DNA from: Oscillospiraceae bacterium
GTDB taxonomy: Bacteria > Bacillota > Clostridia > Oscillospirales > QAMX01
Direction: 5' to 3'
Assembly (NCBI GenBank): GCA_015067825.1
Contig: SVLQ01000004.1
Span: 1 to 64,000, forward strand
DNA length: 64,000 nucleotides
The notes under the pieces were generated by a model, which was not told the origin of the DNA, did no database searches, and worked only from the letters and a program-made list of their open reading frames with translations. How positions within the stretch are numbered: position 1 is the first letter of the stretch; each line of letters begins with the position of its first letter. Below are positions 46,017 through 55,583 of the stretch, piece after piece. Both the position numbers and the translations under genes were made by a program.

Positions 46017-47048
46017 ATGACCTGCAAAGAACTGCTGGATTTGCGGAACCTGCCCGCGATCCCTTCCGACCACGATGAGATCCTTTCCGTGCTCAAGCGC
46101 GAGCTCTTCGGCGAGATGCCTCCACCTGTGCATGCGACCGCTACGATCGACGCGGAAAATCCCTACGCCTACGCCGGCAAAGCGACCGAACGCAACATCA
46201 CCGTTTCGTTCGATACGCCAAACGGCGAATTTTCCTTCCCGGTGAACGTGTATATCCCCAATGCCGTGGAAAAACCGAAGGTTTTCTTACATATCTGTTT
46301 CCTCACCTCCATGCACCGCTATAACCCGATCGAAGAGATCATCGATAACGGCTATGCCTTGGCGGTGGCTTGCTACCTCGATATCGCCAGCGACGACGAC
46401 AAGTTCGACAACGGCCTCGCCCTCAAGTATCCGCGCGTTTCCAACAGCGACTGGGGCAAGATCGGCATGTGGGCCTACGGGATGCAGCGCTTGCTCGACG
46501 TTCTGGTAGACTGGGATATCTTCTCCGACTACGCGATCGTCGGCCACTCCCGCCTCGGCAAGACCGCGCTTTGGTGCGGCGCGACCGATCCCCGCTTCTC
46601 GCTTGCGGTATCCAACGATTCCGGCTGCTCCGGTGCATCGCTGGCGCGCGGCGGAAACGACGAAACGCGCGAAACCGTGGCGAAGATCGTCCGGCAGTTC
46701 CCCTACTGGTTCTGCAAAAACTATTGGCAATACGCCGATCACGAAGCTGCGATGCCGTTTGACCAGCACTGGCTGATCGCCGCCAACGCGCCGCACCGCG
46801 TGCTCGTCAACTCGGCCGAAGAAGATCTTTGGGCCGGTCCCGACGGCGAGTATCTCTCCTGCGTGGCCGCATCGGCTGCCTTTGAAGCAATGGGGAAACC
46901 TGGCCTGATCGCTGACAGCGACGAGCTTCCGCCGGAAACCTGCTACTTTGGCGAAGGCAGTATCGGCTACTCCCGCCGCCCGGGCAGACATTTCTTCTCC
47001 CGCTACGACTGGAACACGGCCATGCGCTTCTGGCGAGAAAAAGAATAA
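46017..47048 (+). CDS. Alpha/beta-hydrolase esterase, glucuronoyl-esterase (CE15)-like
   Basis: AIVGHSRLGKTALWCGATDPRFSLAVSNDSGCSGASLARGG...QHWLIAANAPHRVLVNSAEEDLWAGPDGEYLS. Nucleophile in GHSRLGK. Confidence 0.7.
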   Translation: MTCKELLDLRNLPAIPSDHDEILSVLKRELFGEMPPPVHATATIDAENPYAYAGKATERNITVSFDTPNGEFSFPVNVYIPNAVEKPKVFLHICFLTSMHRYNPIEEIIDNGYALAVACYLDIASDDDKFDNGLALKYPRVSNSDWGKIGMWAYGMQRLLDVLVDWDIFSDYAIVGHSRLGKTALWCGATDPRFSLAVSNDSGCSGASLARGGNDETRETVAKIVRQFPYWFCKNYWQYADHEAAMPFDQHWLIAANAPHRVLVNSAEEDLWAGPDGEYLSCVAASAAFEAMGKPGLIADSDELPPETCYFGEGSIGYSRRPGRHFFSRYDWNTAMRFWREKE

Positions 47049-47053
47049 CAAAA

Positions 47054-47082
47054 GCCCCTTGCCGTAACCTACGGCAAGGGGC
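47054..47082. terminator. Terminator between convergent genes
   Basis: GCCCCTTGCCGTA-ACC-TACGGCAAGGGGC followed by AAATTTTT. Confidence 0.75.
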
Positions 47083-47094
47083 AAATTTTTGCGG

Positions 47095-48441
47095 TTATTC
47101 GGCCGATTCCGATAGCCCGTCTTTCGGGGCGATCCGTTTGCGCGTTTTGTAGACGACAAAACCGATGATGAGATACCCCGTACCTTGCAGCAAAATCAAG
47201 AGCGGCACGTGTTCAAAGGTGTGGAAGCCGACGTTCAGCGACAACCCCTCCATCAGCGAGATAAACCATGTGGAGAACACGGAGCCGACGAACGCACATA
47301 AATTCGTGACCAGCGTATGGAAAACGAGGTAATTGCTTTGATCTTCCTTCGGGAGATTTAAAAACGGCAGATTGGCGTAGGCGAGGTTGAGCCCCACGCC
47401 CATAATATGCTGCGAAATGCGCACCGTTGTCATCAGCCACGTGTAGTTGCCCGGTGTGATAAAAGCGTACAGCACCATTGTGGGACAATGCATCATCGCC
47501 GTGACCGCAAAGGTGTAGATCCAACCACGCCGTCGGATAAACCGCCGCCAGAACGGCGACAGCACGATCAAAAAGAGCGCGTAGGAAGCATCGATAAAGT
47601 TGATAAAGGAGTACCCCGTGCCGATGGTCTCCAACAGGTAGAAGGTCATCGCCGATGACGTGAAGTAGAAATTCAGTGTCCATGCGGCGACAACGAACAT
47701 CGTATAGAGAAACGGCTTGCAGTTCCACGCGAGCGAAAACACGTTGGAGAGCCGCAGCTTCGTCACTTTTTGCGGGTAGGGATATTCCTTGGGCAAAAGC
47801 AGAACGACCGCCTCGACCAAAACGAGCCCATAGGCGATAAAGCGCAGGATGTAGAGCACCTGCAGCTGGTTTGGCGTACCGGCAAGGGCGTCGGCGACGA
47901 GGCTGGAGACGAGCAGCGTCGTCGATGAGATCGCCGTGCTGATGACCTGCTGGTGCGAAAAAAACTCTGCGCGGATCGAATCGGGGATAAAGTTCAGATG
48001 CCAAACGGAGAAACCGCCGGCGGTGAGCGCGGAGACGGCGTTGGCGGAGAACACGATCACACCGAACCAAAAGACCTTTGCAGCCTTGTCGGCAACAAGG
48101 CTCGGCAGAACCGTCACGCCGAGGATGAGGATCGTGAAATAAAGCAGGCGCGACCCGACCAGCAGATACCGGCGCTTCTGAAACCGCTCTAAAATCAGCG
48201 GGGCAAAGATTGAGAGACAGTTTGCGAGCAACGGCAGAAAGTTGATGATGCCGAGGTTGACGATGTCGATGTCGTTGGCGACGAGAAAGCCTGTGTAGAA
48301 AACACCGCCGGTCAGGTACGAGATCGTCGCGTTCAGAATGCTGTGCGCGAGCATCACGCATCGGCCGCGGGAACGGTCGTCACCAAGATGGAACGTGCGG
48401 AAAAACGAGGAATGGCGAATGCCGGAGAGCAGACGGTTCAT
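47095..48441 (-). CDS. MFS-type transporter
   Basis: About 12 hydrophobic segments. ILNATISYLTGGVFYTGFLV...FWRRFIRRRGWIY repeats. Confidence 0.7.
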   Translation of the reverse strand: MNRLLSGIRHSSFFRTFHLGDDRSRGRCVMLAHSILNATISYLTGGVFYTGFLVANDIDIVNLGIINFLPLLANCLSIFAPLILERFQKRRYLLVGSRLLYFTILILGVTVLPSLVADKAAKVFWFGVIVFSANAVSALTAGGFSVWHLNFIPDSIRAEFFSHQQVISTAISSTTLLVSSLVADALAGTPNQLQVLYILRFIAYGLVLVEAVVLLLPKEYPYPQKVTKLRLSNVFSLAWNCKPFLYTMFVVAAWTLNFYFTSSAMTFYLLETIGTGYSFINFIDASYALFLIVLSPFWRRFIRRRGWIYTFAVTAMMHCPTMVLYAFITPGNYTWLMTTVRISQHIMGVGLNLAYANLPFLNLPKEDQSNYLVFHTLVTNLCAFVGSVFSTWFISLMEGLSLNVGFHTFEHVPLLILLQGTGYLIIGFVVYKTRKRIAPKDGLSESAE

Positions 48442-48462
48442 AGTTCGCTTCTCCTTTTACGG

Positions 48463-48957
48463 TCAGCTCTTTACCTTGTAGGAAAGCGTCAGCTCCAGAT
48501 CGCCGCAGTTGAGCTGCGTGAGCTTGACTCCGGCGGAGTTGAGCATCCTCTTAGAGGCGCAGGTCGCATCGGTGTTGGCGTATTTGTCCGAAAGGTAAAT
48601 GACCTCGGAGATCCCCGTCTGAATGATCGCCTTGGCGCATTCGTTGCAGGGAAAGAGCGAAACGTAGATCCGCGACCCGGCCAGACTTCTGCCGGCGGCG
48701 TTTAAAATGGCGTTGAGCTCGGCGTGCACGACGTAGGGATACTTCGTGTCGTTGGCCGCACCTTCACGCGCCCAAGGGTATTCGTCGTCGGAGCAGCCTT
48801 TGGGCAGACCGTTGTAGCCGGTGGAAATGATGATGTTTTCCTTGCTGACAATACAGGCACCCACCTGCGAATTGGGGTCTTTGCTGCGCTTGGCAGCCAA
48901 AAGCGAAACGCCCATGAAATATTCGTCCCACGAAATGTAATCCGTGCGTTTGGTCAT
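48463..48957 (-). CDS. dCMP deaminase / ComEB-like cytidine-deoxycytidylate deaminase
   Basis: WDEYFMGVSLLAAKRSKDPNSQVGACIV, VVHAELNAILN and YVSLFPCNECAKAIIQTGI zinc-binding motifs. Confidence 0.92.
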   Translation of the reverse strand: MTKRTDYISWDEYFMGVSLLAAKRSKDPNSQVGACIVSKENIIISTGYNGLPKGCSDDEYPWAREGAANDTKYPYVVHAELNAILNAAGRSLAGSRIYVSLFPCNECAKAIIQTGISEVIYLSDKYANTDATCASKRMLNSAGVKLTQLNCGDLELTLSYKVKS

Positions 48958-49206
48958 GATGCTTCATCCTTTCGGAAACGTACTTCTGTTTGGTCTATTA
49001 TACCATATCTCGCGGGAAAAACCCATACCTTTGCAGAAAAAATCCAATCTGCGGCAATTTGTTGGCCGCAACCATCGGTTGCGGGAGTTTTCCACCAATG
49101 GTTGTGCAAAATTCGACTGAAATCAACGAACAGTCGCTTCCGTTTCGGCAGAGTCTTTGCTATAATAACGGTGTGATCGATCACGAGATCAACAGGAGGT
49201 GTTCGA

Positions 49207-49701
49207 ATGGAACATACACTTGCAAAAAAGATTGCATCCAACCGGAAAGAAAAGGGCTGGACACAGGAAGAACTGGCCGAGCTCGTCGGGGTTTCGCCGC
49301 AGGCGGTTTCCAAATGGGAAAATGCCCAGTCATGCCCGGATATCCAATTGCTGCCGAAGCTCGCAGAGCTGTTTGGGATCTCCGTGGACGAATTGCTTTC
49401 CCATGTTCCTCCGAAACCGGCAACGCTTGTTCCGGAGGAACAGCGAAAATCCATCGATGCGATGATGCTGAAAATTATCATCGATTCTCATGACGGCGAT
49501 CGGGTTCGCGTCAATTTGCCGATAGTCTTGGTGAAGATGGGCTTGGAAATGGGAATGAGCATGCCGCAAATCTCGGGGAGCAATGCACTCAACCAAATTG
49601 ATCTTGCCAAGATTTTGGAGCTTGCGGAGCAAGGATTGATCGGAAACCTGGTCGAGATCGAAAGCGCCGATGGCGACACGGTGCGAATCGTGGTGGAGTG
49701 A
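49207..49701 (+). CDS. XRE-family HTH regulator with C-terminal SHOCT-like/DUF4097-N-terminal-like domain
   Basis: LAKKIASNRKEKGWTQEELAELVGVSPQAVSKWENAQSCPDIQLLPKLAELFGISVDELL, then DGDRVRVNLPIVLVKMGL...GNLVEIESADGDTVRIVVE. Confidence 0.88.
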   Translation: MEHTLAKKIASNRKEKGWTQEELAELVGVSPQAVSKWENAQSCPDIQLLPKLAELFGISVDELLSHVPPKPATLVPEEQRKSIDAMMLKIIIDSHDGDRVRVNLPIVLVKMGLEMGMSMPQISGSNALNQIDLAKILELAEQGLIGNLVEIESADGDTVRIVVE

Positions 49702-49702
49702 G

Positions 49703-49951
49703 ATGCGGATATCTGTGCGCTCGGAAAAACACCGTTTTCGCCTGAGGCTGCCATCCTGCATGATCTTTAGCGGTCTGAGCGCTTCGGTGGTTGGGAAATA
49801 CGTCCGTTTTAGTGATACGGGGATGAACCTGACGGGGGCGCAATGGCGGCGACTCTTTCGCGAGATCCGTCGTCTGCGGAAGCAACTGCCGGATTGGAAT
49901 CTGGTGGAAATTGCTTCGTCTTCTGGAGAGAGTATCACGGTCCGCTTATAG
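49703..49951 (+). CDS. Small protein with the same SHOCT-like domain, coupled to the XRE gene
   Basis: MRISVRSEKHRFRLRLPSCMIFSG...NLVEIASSSGESITVRL. Starts 2 nt after the upstream stop. Confidence 0.6.
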   Translation: MRISVRSEKHRFRLRLPSCMIFSGLSASVVGKYVRFSDTGMNLTGAQWRRLFREIRRLRKQLPDWNLVEIASSSGESITVRL

Positions 49952-49963
49952 GCAAAATGATTC

Positions 49964-49992
49964 TTGACAGCATTTGCCGGATTTGGTACAAT
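49964..49992 (+). promoter_or_regulatory. Promoter of the GH78-like gene
   Basis: TTGACA-17 nt-TACAAT. Confidence 0.75.
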
Positions 49993-50009
49993 AAGACCAA
50001 ATCCGGCAA
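49974..50009. promoter_or_regulatory. Candidate operator palindrome over the -10 region
   Basis: TTGCCGGATTTGGT-ACAATAAG-ACCAAATCCGGCAA, 14-bp perfect arms spanning the spacer, -10 box and start region. Confidence 0.65.
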
Positions 50010-50035
50010 GTTTACGTTTTTTGGGGGATATGTAT

Positions 50036-52231
50036 ATGAATGGTAAATGGATCACCTGCGACAAAACTGTCGAAACCCCGCGTTTCCATAAAAAAATCAC
50101 CGCCGCCGATATTGCCGCTGCCTCGATCGACGTCTCCGGCCTCGGCTATTTCACACTCCTGATCAACGGCAAAAAGGTCTCCGACGATCTCTTTACGCCC
50201 GCGCAGACCAACTACGCACCGCGCGATCTGAGCAAGTTCATCTACCCGATCTTTGATACGATCGGCTGCCGCGTACTTTACCTGACCTACGACGTCAAGG
50301 AATACCTCGTAGAAGGCGAAAACACCATCGATATCATCGTCGGCAACGGCTGGTTCCGCCAGGATCTGCGCAAAGCCGAGGGCGAAACGAGCTACAGCGA
50401 TCGCCTTTTGGCGATCTTTGATCTCGCGCTCACGCATACCGACGGCTCGGTCGAACACGTCGTGTCCGACGGATCTGAGCAGTGCTTTGCCTACCCGATC
50501 TTGGAGAGCAATCTCTTTTACGGCGAAGTGCTCGATACCCGCCTTTTCGACGAAGTGCCGGCAGAGGTCGCGGTCAGCCTCGACGATTTCGTTCCCGAAG
50601 TGTTCGAACGTCAGACCTGTACGTCCGACCGTGTCGTCCGCACGATCCGCCCCAAACTGATCGATACCTACACCGAGCGTCGGACGCATGCGAAGAAAAC
50701 GCTCTGGGATACCGCCGAAAACATCAGCGGCTACGTGCAGCTGCGGGTCAAGGGTGAACGCGGCTCTTCGGTGACGCTGCGGTTCTGCGAAAATCTGGAG
50801 GACGGCCGCCCGGTCTACGAGAGCAGCGGCGGCTATCCGTGCGGCGAAGGCGAACGCAGCCAGATCCAAACCGACGTGTTTATCTTAAACGGGGAAGAGC
50901 AGACTTTAGAGCCGATGTTTGTTTACCACGCGTTTCGTTATATCGAAATCGAAGGCGACGCCGAAATTTTAGAGCCGACCGTCAAGGTCATCCACACGGC
51001 CATGCCGGTGGTCACGACGTTCTCTTCCGACAACGAGATCTTAAACTGGTTCTACGATGCCTTTATCCGCACCCAGCTTTCCAACACCCACGGCTGCGTG
51101 CCGTCCGACTGCCCGCACCGTGAACGGCTCGGCTACACCGGCGACGGGCAAGTCACGTCCGACGCGGTCATGACGATCTTTGACAGCCGCGCGATGTATG
51201 AAAAATGGATCAACGACATCCTCGATTGCCAGAACCGCGAGAACGGTCACGTCCAGCACACCGCACCCTTCATGGGCGGCGGCGGCGGCCCCGGCGGTTG
51301 GGGCGGTGCGATCGTTTTCGTGCCGTACAACTTCTACAAGCACTACGGCGACGTTTCCATCCTGGAAAAGACCTATGAGCCGATGAAGAAGTGGATCGCC
51401 TACCTCTGCGATCACAGCGAGAACGATCTGGTCGTGCGCGAGGAAAAGGACGGCTGGTGTCTCGGCGAATGGTGCACGCCGGGCCACAGCGTTGACATCA
51501 ATACGCCCTTTGTCAACACCTGCCACATGATCGTCATGCTCGAGGAAATGGCCGAGATCTCCGATGTGCTCGGCAAAGACGACCGCGGTGAACTGATCGC
51601 GCTGGCCGATCGCTGCCGTAAAGCGGTGGCCGACAAATACTATGCCGACGGCGAATACTGCGGCGGCGTCAACGGTGCCAACGCCTTTGCCGTTTGGGCC
51701 GGCTTGCCGAACAGCGAAACGCTGCTCGGAAAAATCCGCGAAAAATACGAAGCGCTCGGCTGTTTCGATACCGGCATTTTCGGCACGCCGATCCTCTGCC
51801 GTGTGCTCTGCGAAAACGGCATGAGCGCGCTGGCGGTTAACCTGCTCGCCTCCGATAATGCGGCCAACAGCTTCTATTTCATGATGCGTATGGGCGGTAC
51901 GACCATTTTCGAACACTGGGATCACATTCATCCCTCCAACAGCCATCCGATGCTCGGCGCATCGGCGAAATGGCTCTTCGACGGCCTACTCGGTATCCGC
52001 GCGCAGTCGGTCGAACATACCGACTACGTGATCGCTCCCTGCCTCAATAGCATCGTCCGCCGCTGCTCGGGCAGCGTGCCGACGGCTTGCGGCGATCTTG
52101 CGGTCAGCTTCGATACCCGTTTCGGTCTCAAAAAGGTCGCGGTCGAAGTGCCGGAAGGCATTACTGCAAAGCTTGTGTGGAACGGCAAAGAATATCCGCT
52201 TGCCGCCGGCAAATCGAGCTTTGTGCTGTAA
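50036..52231 (+). CDS. Alpha-L-rhamnosidase-like glycoside hydrolase (GH78-type)
   Basis: GLGYFTLLINGKKVSDDLFTPAQTNYAPRD, GNGWFRQ, HGCVPSDCPHRERLGYTGDGQVTSDAVM and GGTTIFEHWDHIHP...SNSHPMLGASAKWLFDGLLGI. Confidence 0.87.
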   Translation: MNGKWITCDKTVETPRFHKKITAADIAAASIDVSGLGYFTLLINGKKVSDDLFTPAQTNYAPRDLSKFIYPIFDTIGCRVLYLTYDVKEYLVEGENTIDIIVGNGWFRQDLRKAEGETSYSDRLLAIFDLALTHTDGSVEHVVSDGSEQCFAYPILESNLFYGEVLDTRLFDEVPAEVAVSLDDFVPEVFERQTCTSDRVVRTIRPKLIDTYTERRTHAKKTLWDTAENISGYVQLRVKGERGSSVTLRFCENLEDGRPVYESSGGYPCGEGERSQIQTDVFILNGEEQTLEPMFVYHAFRYIEIEGDAEILEPTVKVIHTAMPVVTTFSSDNEILNWFYDAFIRTQLSNTHGCVPSDCPHRERLGYTGDGQVTSDAVMTIFDSRAMYEKWINDILDCQNRENGHVQHTAPFMGGGGGPGGWGGAIVFVPYNFYKHYGDVSILEKTYEPMKKWIAYLCDHSENDLVVREEKDGWCLGEWCTPGHSVDINTPFVNTCHMIVMLEEMAEISDVLGKDDRGELIALADRCRKAVADKYYADGEYCGGVNGANAFAVWAGLPNSETLLGKIREKYEALGCFDTGIFGTPILCRVLCENGMSALAVNLLASDNAANSFYFMMRMGGTTIFEHWDHIHPSNSHPMLGASAKWLFDGLLGIRAQSVEHTDYVIAPCLNSIVRRCSGSVPTACGDLAVSFDTRFGLKKVAVEVPEGITAKLVWNGKEYPLAAGKSSFVL

Positions 52232-52243
52232 GCTGATGTGAAA

Positions 52244-52280
52244 AAAAGCACCTCTTTCCCGATCGGAAAGAGGTGCTTTT
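52244..52280. terminator. Bidirectional terminator
   Basis: AAAAGCACCTCTTTCC-CGATC-GGAAAGAGGTGCTTTT. Confidence 0.88.
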
Positions 52281-52283
52281 GCG

Positions 52284-53018
52284 TTACTGGTCGTATTTTT
52301 CATCCGCGAGTAGCTTTTTGTCTTCTGCCGAGAGCGGCAGCTTTTCAAAGAGGTCGGGCCGCTTGTCGCGGGTAGAACGTAGCGATTTTGCGCGGCGCCA
52401 TTTGCGGATGTTTTCGTGGTGGCCCGAGAGCAAAACGTCCGGCACGCGCTTGTCGTGCCAAACCTCGGGACGTGTATAGTGCGGGTATTCGAGCGTACCG
52501 GCCCAATGGCTTTCGTCAATGTAGCAGCTTTCGTCGGCCAAAACGCCGGGCAACAGACGGCAGACCGAGTCAATCACCGCGAGCGCGGCGATCTCACCGC
52601 CGGTGAGCACGAAATCGCCGAGCGAGATCTCCTCGTCGACACATTCGTCGATAAACCGCTGGTCAACGCCCTCGTAGTGGCCGCAAACGAAGATCAGCTC
52701 GTGTTCCAGCGAAAGTCTGCGCGCGGCGTGCTGCGCATAGGGCTGCCCCTGCGCGCTCATCAAAATCGTGTGCGGGTGCTTGCACTGGTCGGCGGCCGCT
52801 TTCCACGCGCGGTAGAGCGGGTCGGCCATCAAAAGCATGCCCATGCCGCCGCCGTAGGGATAGTCGTCGACCTGCATCTGGCGGTTTTGCGTATAGTCGC
52901 GGATCTGAATGCATTGGATGTCGACGATGCCGTTTTTGATGGCGTTGCCGATGATGCTGCCGGATAAAACGCCCATCACCGCTTCGGGAAAGAGCGTTAA
53001 GACAAAGATCTTATTCAT
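52284..53018 (-). CDS. trmD: tRNA (guanine-N1)-methyltransferase
   Basis: VLTLFPEAV, YPYGGGMGMLLMADPLYRA, FVCGHYEGVDQRFIDECVDEEISLGDFVLTGGEIAALAVIDSVCRLLPGVL and YTRPEVW. Confidence 0.96.
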   Translation of the reverse strand: MNKIFVLTLFPEAVMGVLSGSIIGNAIKNGIVDIQCIQIRDYTQNRQMQVDDYPYGGGMGMLLMADPLYRAWKAAADQCKHPHTILMSAQGQPYAQHAARRLSLEHELIFVCGHYEGVDQRFIDECVDEEISLGDFVLTGGEIAALAVIDSVCRLLPGVLADESCYIDESHWAGTLEYPHYTRPEVWHDKRVPDVLLSGHHENIRKWRRAKSLRSTRDKRPDLFEKLPLSAEDKKLLADEKYDQ

Positions 53019-53526
53019 CGCCCACCATCCCCGGAATTGTCTTGACCGTGAGCACACCGCGCTCCAGATCGACACCCTGAATGAAATCGCCTGCGACGGG
53101 AATCATGTACTCTTCGTCACCGTTTTTCACAACGTAAATGCTGCTGGCCGGGCGCTCAAGCACCTCAGTCAGCTTGCCGATCACGCGGCCCAAGCGCAGG
53201 TCGAATACCTCCAGCCCTTCTAGGTCGCAGCAGAAATACGTCCCCTTGGGGAGCTTGACCTCCTCGCGGTCGAAGAAAATGGTGGCGTTGATCAGCCGCA
53301 TTGCCTTTTCCACGGTGTCGTATCCCGGGAACTGCACCAAAAGCATCCCCTTGTGCACGCGCTTGGCTGCGGGCTTGATCGCTTCACCGTTTAAGTAAAG
53401 CGTTTTCAGCGGCATCAAAAACTCCGCGCTGTCGCAGGTGGGCTTGAGCTTGACCTCTCCGCGCACACCGTGGGTGCCGACGATTTTGCCGGCTTCCAAA
53501 TATCGGTTGTTCTGTTTCGCATCCAT
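53011..53526 (-). CDS. rimM: 16S rRNA processing protein RimM
   Basis: YLEAGKIVGTHGVRGEVKLKPTCD, YFCCDLEGLEVFD and IPVAGDFIQGVDLERGVLTV. Overlaps trmD by 8 nt. Confidence 0.94.
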   Translation of the reverse strand: MDAKQNNRYLEAGKIVGTHGVRGEVKLKPTCDSAEFLMPLKTLYLNGEAIKPAAKRVHKGMLLVQFPGYDTVEKAMRLINATIFFDREEVKLPKGTYFCCDLEGLEVFDLRLGRVIGKLTEVLERPASSIYVVKNGDEEYMIPVAGDFIQGVDLERGVLTVKTIPGMVGDE

Positions 53527-53627
53527 ACACAAAACGCTCCGTTTTCTGGCAAAATTTAGAGAAAAATCGGCTCCGGAGGCTCGGGCGAACCCAAACGGGT
53601 TTCCCCGGATCCCCGGAGCCGGATTTT

Positions 53628-53858
53628 TTAGCCGACGATGTCGACGTTGACGCGAATGTTTTCGCGGATGGCCGCGGCCTTGATGATCGAGCGAATCGAC
53701 TTGGCGATCTTGCCCTGACGGCCGATGACCTTGCCCATGTCAGAGGGATCAACACTCAGTTCCAAAACGAGCGTATCATCGCGCGTGACTTCGTTGACCA
53801 CGACGGCGTCGGGGTTATCAACGATCTGGCGGGCAATGTAGTAAAGAAGTTCTTTCAT
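53628..53858 (-). CDS. khpA: KH-domain RNA-binding protein (KhpA/YlqC)
   Basis: LELSVDPSDMGKVIGRQGKIAKSIRSIIKAAA. Lies between rpsP and rimM. Confidence 0.93.
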   Translation of the reverse strand: MKELLYYIARQIVDNPDAVVVNEVTRDDTLVLELSVDPSDMGKVIGRQGKIAKSIRSIIKAAAIRENIRVNVDIVG

Positions 53859-53885
53859 TTCGTTGTAAACCTCTGGACCGAGCGC

Positions 53886-54125
53886 TTACAGAATGCCTTC
53901 TCTTTTGAGCAGCGTCTTGACCGTTTCGGTCGGCTGCGCGCCGTTCTTCATCCATTCCTTAACCTTTTCGGCGTCGACTTTCACTTCGCTCGGCTCAACC
54001 ATCGGGTTGTAGGTGCCGATTTCTTCGATGAAGCGGCCGTCACGCGGGGAGTGCGAATCGGCGACGACGATGCGGTAGAAGGGAGCTCTCTTGGCGCCCA
54101 TGCGGCGCAGTCTGATTTTAACCAT
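53886..54125 (-). CDS. rpsP: 30S ribosomal protein S16
   Basis: [41 protein letters not shown]. Confidence 0.97.
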   Translation of the reverse strand: MVKIRLRRMGAKRAPFYRIVVADSHSPRDGRFIEEIGTYNPMVEPSEVKVDAEKVKEWMKNGAQPTETVKTLLKREGIL

Positions 54126-54175
54126 TGTTTGTTACCTCCGAATATTTTGTGATTTTTATTTTTGTAAACAGTCTA

Positions 54176-55540
54176 TCAAAACGGGTATTTGAAACCCTTC
54201 CTGTTTTTTGCCATCGGGCCGCCAAAGTTTTTCACTTTGCCGCCGCCCATCATTTTCTTTGCCATCGCCTGCGTCTGCTCAAACTGCTTCAGAAGGCGGT
54301 TGACATCTTCTACGCGTGTGCCGCTGCCGGCGGCGATACGCTTTTTGCGCGAGGAATTTAGGAGCGAGGGATTTTCGCGTTCGGCTTTGGTCATCGAGAG
54401 GATGATCGCTTCCGTGCGCGTGAACTGCTTTTCGTCGATCTTCACGTTGTCGAGCTGTTTGCCGCTGACACCGGGGATCATTTTGAGGATGTTCTGCATC
54501 GAGCCCATCTTTTTGATCTGGTTGAGCTGATCGAGGAAGTCATCCAAGGTCATACGGCTCTGGCGCATCTTGCGCTCGAGCTCTTCGGCTTTCTTTTCGT
54601 CGAAGGCCTGCTGCGCTTTTTCAATCAGCGAGAGCATATCGCCCATGCCGAGGATGCGCGAAGCCATGCGGTCGGGGTGGAACGGTTCGATGTTGGAGGC
54701 ATCGAGCTTTTCGCCGGTACCGACGAATTTGATCGGCTTGCCGGTCGCGGCCTTGACCGAGAGGGCAGCACCGCCGCGGGCGTCGGAGTCGAGCTTGGCA
54801 AGGAAGATGCTGTCGATGTTCAGCGCATTGTTGAAGGCCTCGGCGACGTTGACGGCGTCCTGACCGGTCATCGCGTCGACAACGAGCATGATCTCGTTGG
54901 GGTTGACCGCTTCTTTGATCTCTTTGATCTCGGTCATCATCGCATCGTCGATGTGCAGACGACCGGCGGTATCGATGAAGACCATGTCGTTGCCGTGTTC
55001 GCGGGCGTGGACGAGCGCCTTTTTGGCGATCTCGACCGGGTTGCCCTGGCCCATTTCGAAAACGGGCACGCCAACCTGCTCGGCGACGATCTGCAGCTGG
55101 TGGATAGCGGCGGGACGGTAAACGTCGCACGCGACCATCAGCGGGCGCTTGGAAAGCTGGGACTTGAAGTAGCCGGCGAGCTTGGCGCCGTTTGTGGTCT
55201 TACCGGCACCCTGCAGGCCGACGAGCATAACGACGGTCGGCGGGGTGGATGCCATATTGATGCGTTCGTTCGAACCGCCCATCAAAGCCGTCAGCTCTTC
55301 GTTGACGATCTTGATGACCTGCTGGGCAGGCGTCAGGCTGTCGAGCACGTCGCTGCCGAGCGCACGGGCGCTGACGGCGTCGATGAAGTTGCGAACGACC
55401 TTAACGCTGACGTCGGCTTCGAGCAGGGCCAGACGGACTTCGCGCATTGCGGTTTTGATGTCGGACTCTGTCAGCTTGCCGCGGCCGCGGAGTTTTTTGA
55501 AAACAGAGGAGAGCTTATCCTGAAGATTTTCAAAAGCCAT
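54176..55540 (-). CDS. ffh: Signal recognition particle protein Ffh
   Basis: MLVGLQGAGKTTNGAKLA, DTAGRLHID, LDSDARGGAALS and C-terminal M domain. In-frame start alternative at 55564. Confidence 0.97.
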   Translation of the reverse strand: MAFENLQDKLSSVFKKLRGRGKLTESDIKTAMREVRLALLEADVSVKVVRNFIDAVSARALGSDVLDSLTPAQQVIKIVNEELTALMGGSNERINMASTPPTVVMLVGLQGAGKTTNGAKLAGYFKSQLSKRPLMVACDVYRPAAIHQLQIVAEQVGVPVFEMGQGNPVEIAKKALVHAREHGNDMVFIDTAGRLHIDDAMMTEIKEIKEAVNPNEIMLVVDAMTGQDAVNVAEAFNNALNIDSIFLAKLDSDARGGAALSVKAATGKPIKFVGTGEKLDASNIEPFHPDRMASRILGMGDMLSLIEKAQQAFDEKKAEELERKMRQSRMTLDDFLDQLNQIKKMGSMQNILKMIPGVSGKQLDNVKIDEKQFTRTEAIILSMTKAERENPSLLNSSRKKRIAAGSGTRVEDVNRLLKQFEQTQAMAKKMMGGGKVKNFGGPMAKNRKGFKYPF

Positions 55541-55583
55541 CGGTGATATCAGCTCCTTTTGCAAATGATCGATCCGAAGATCG

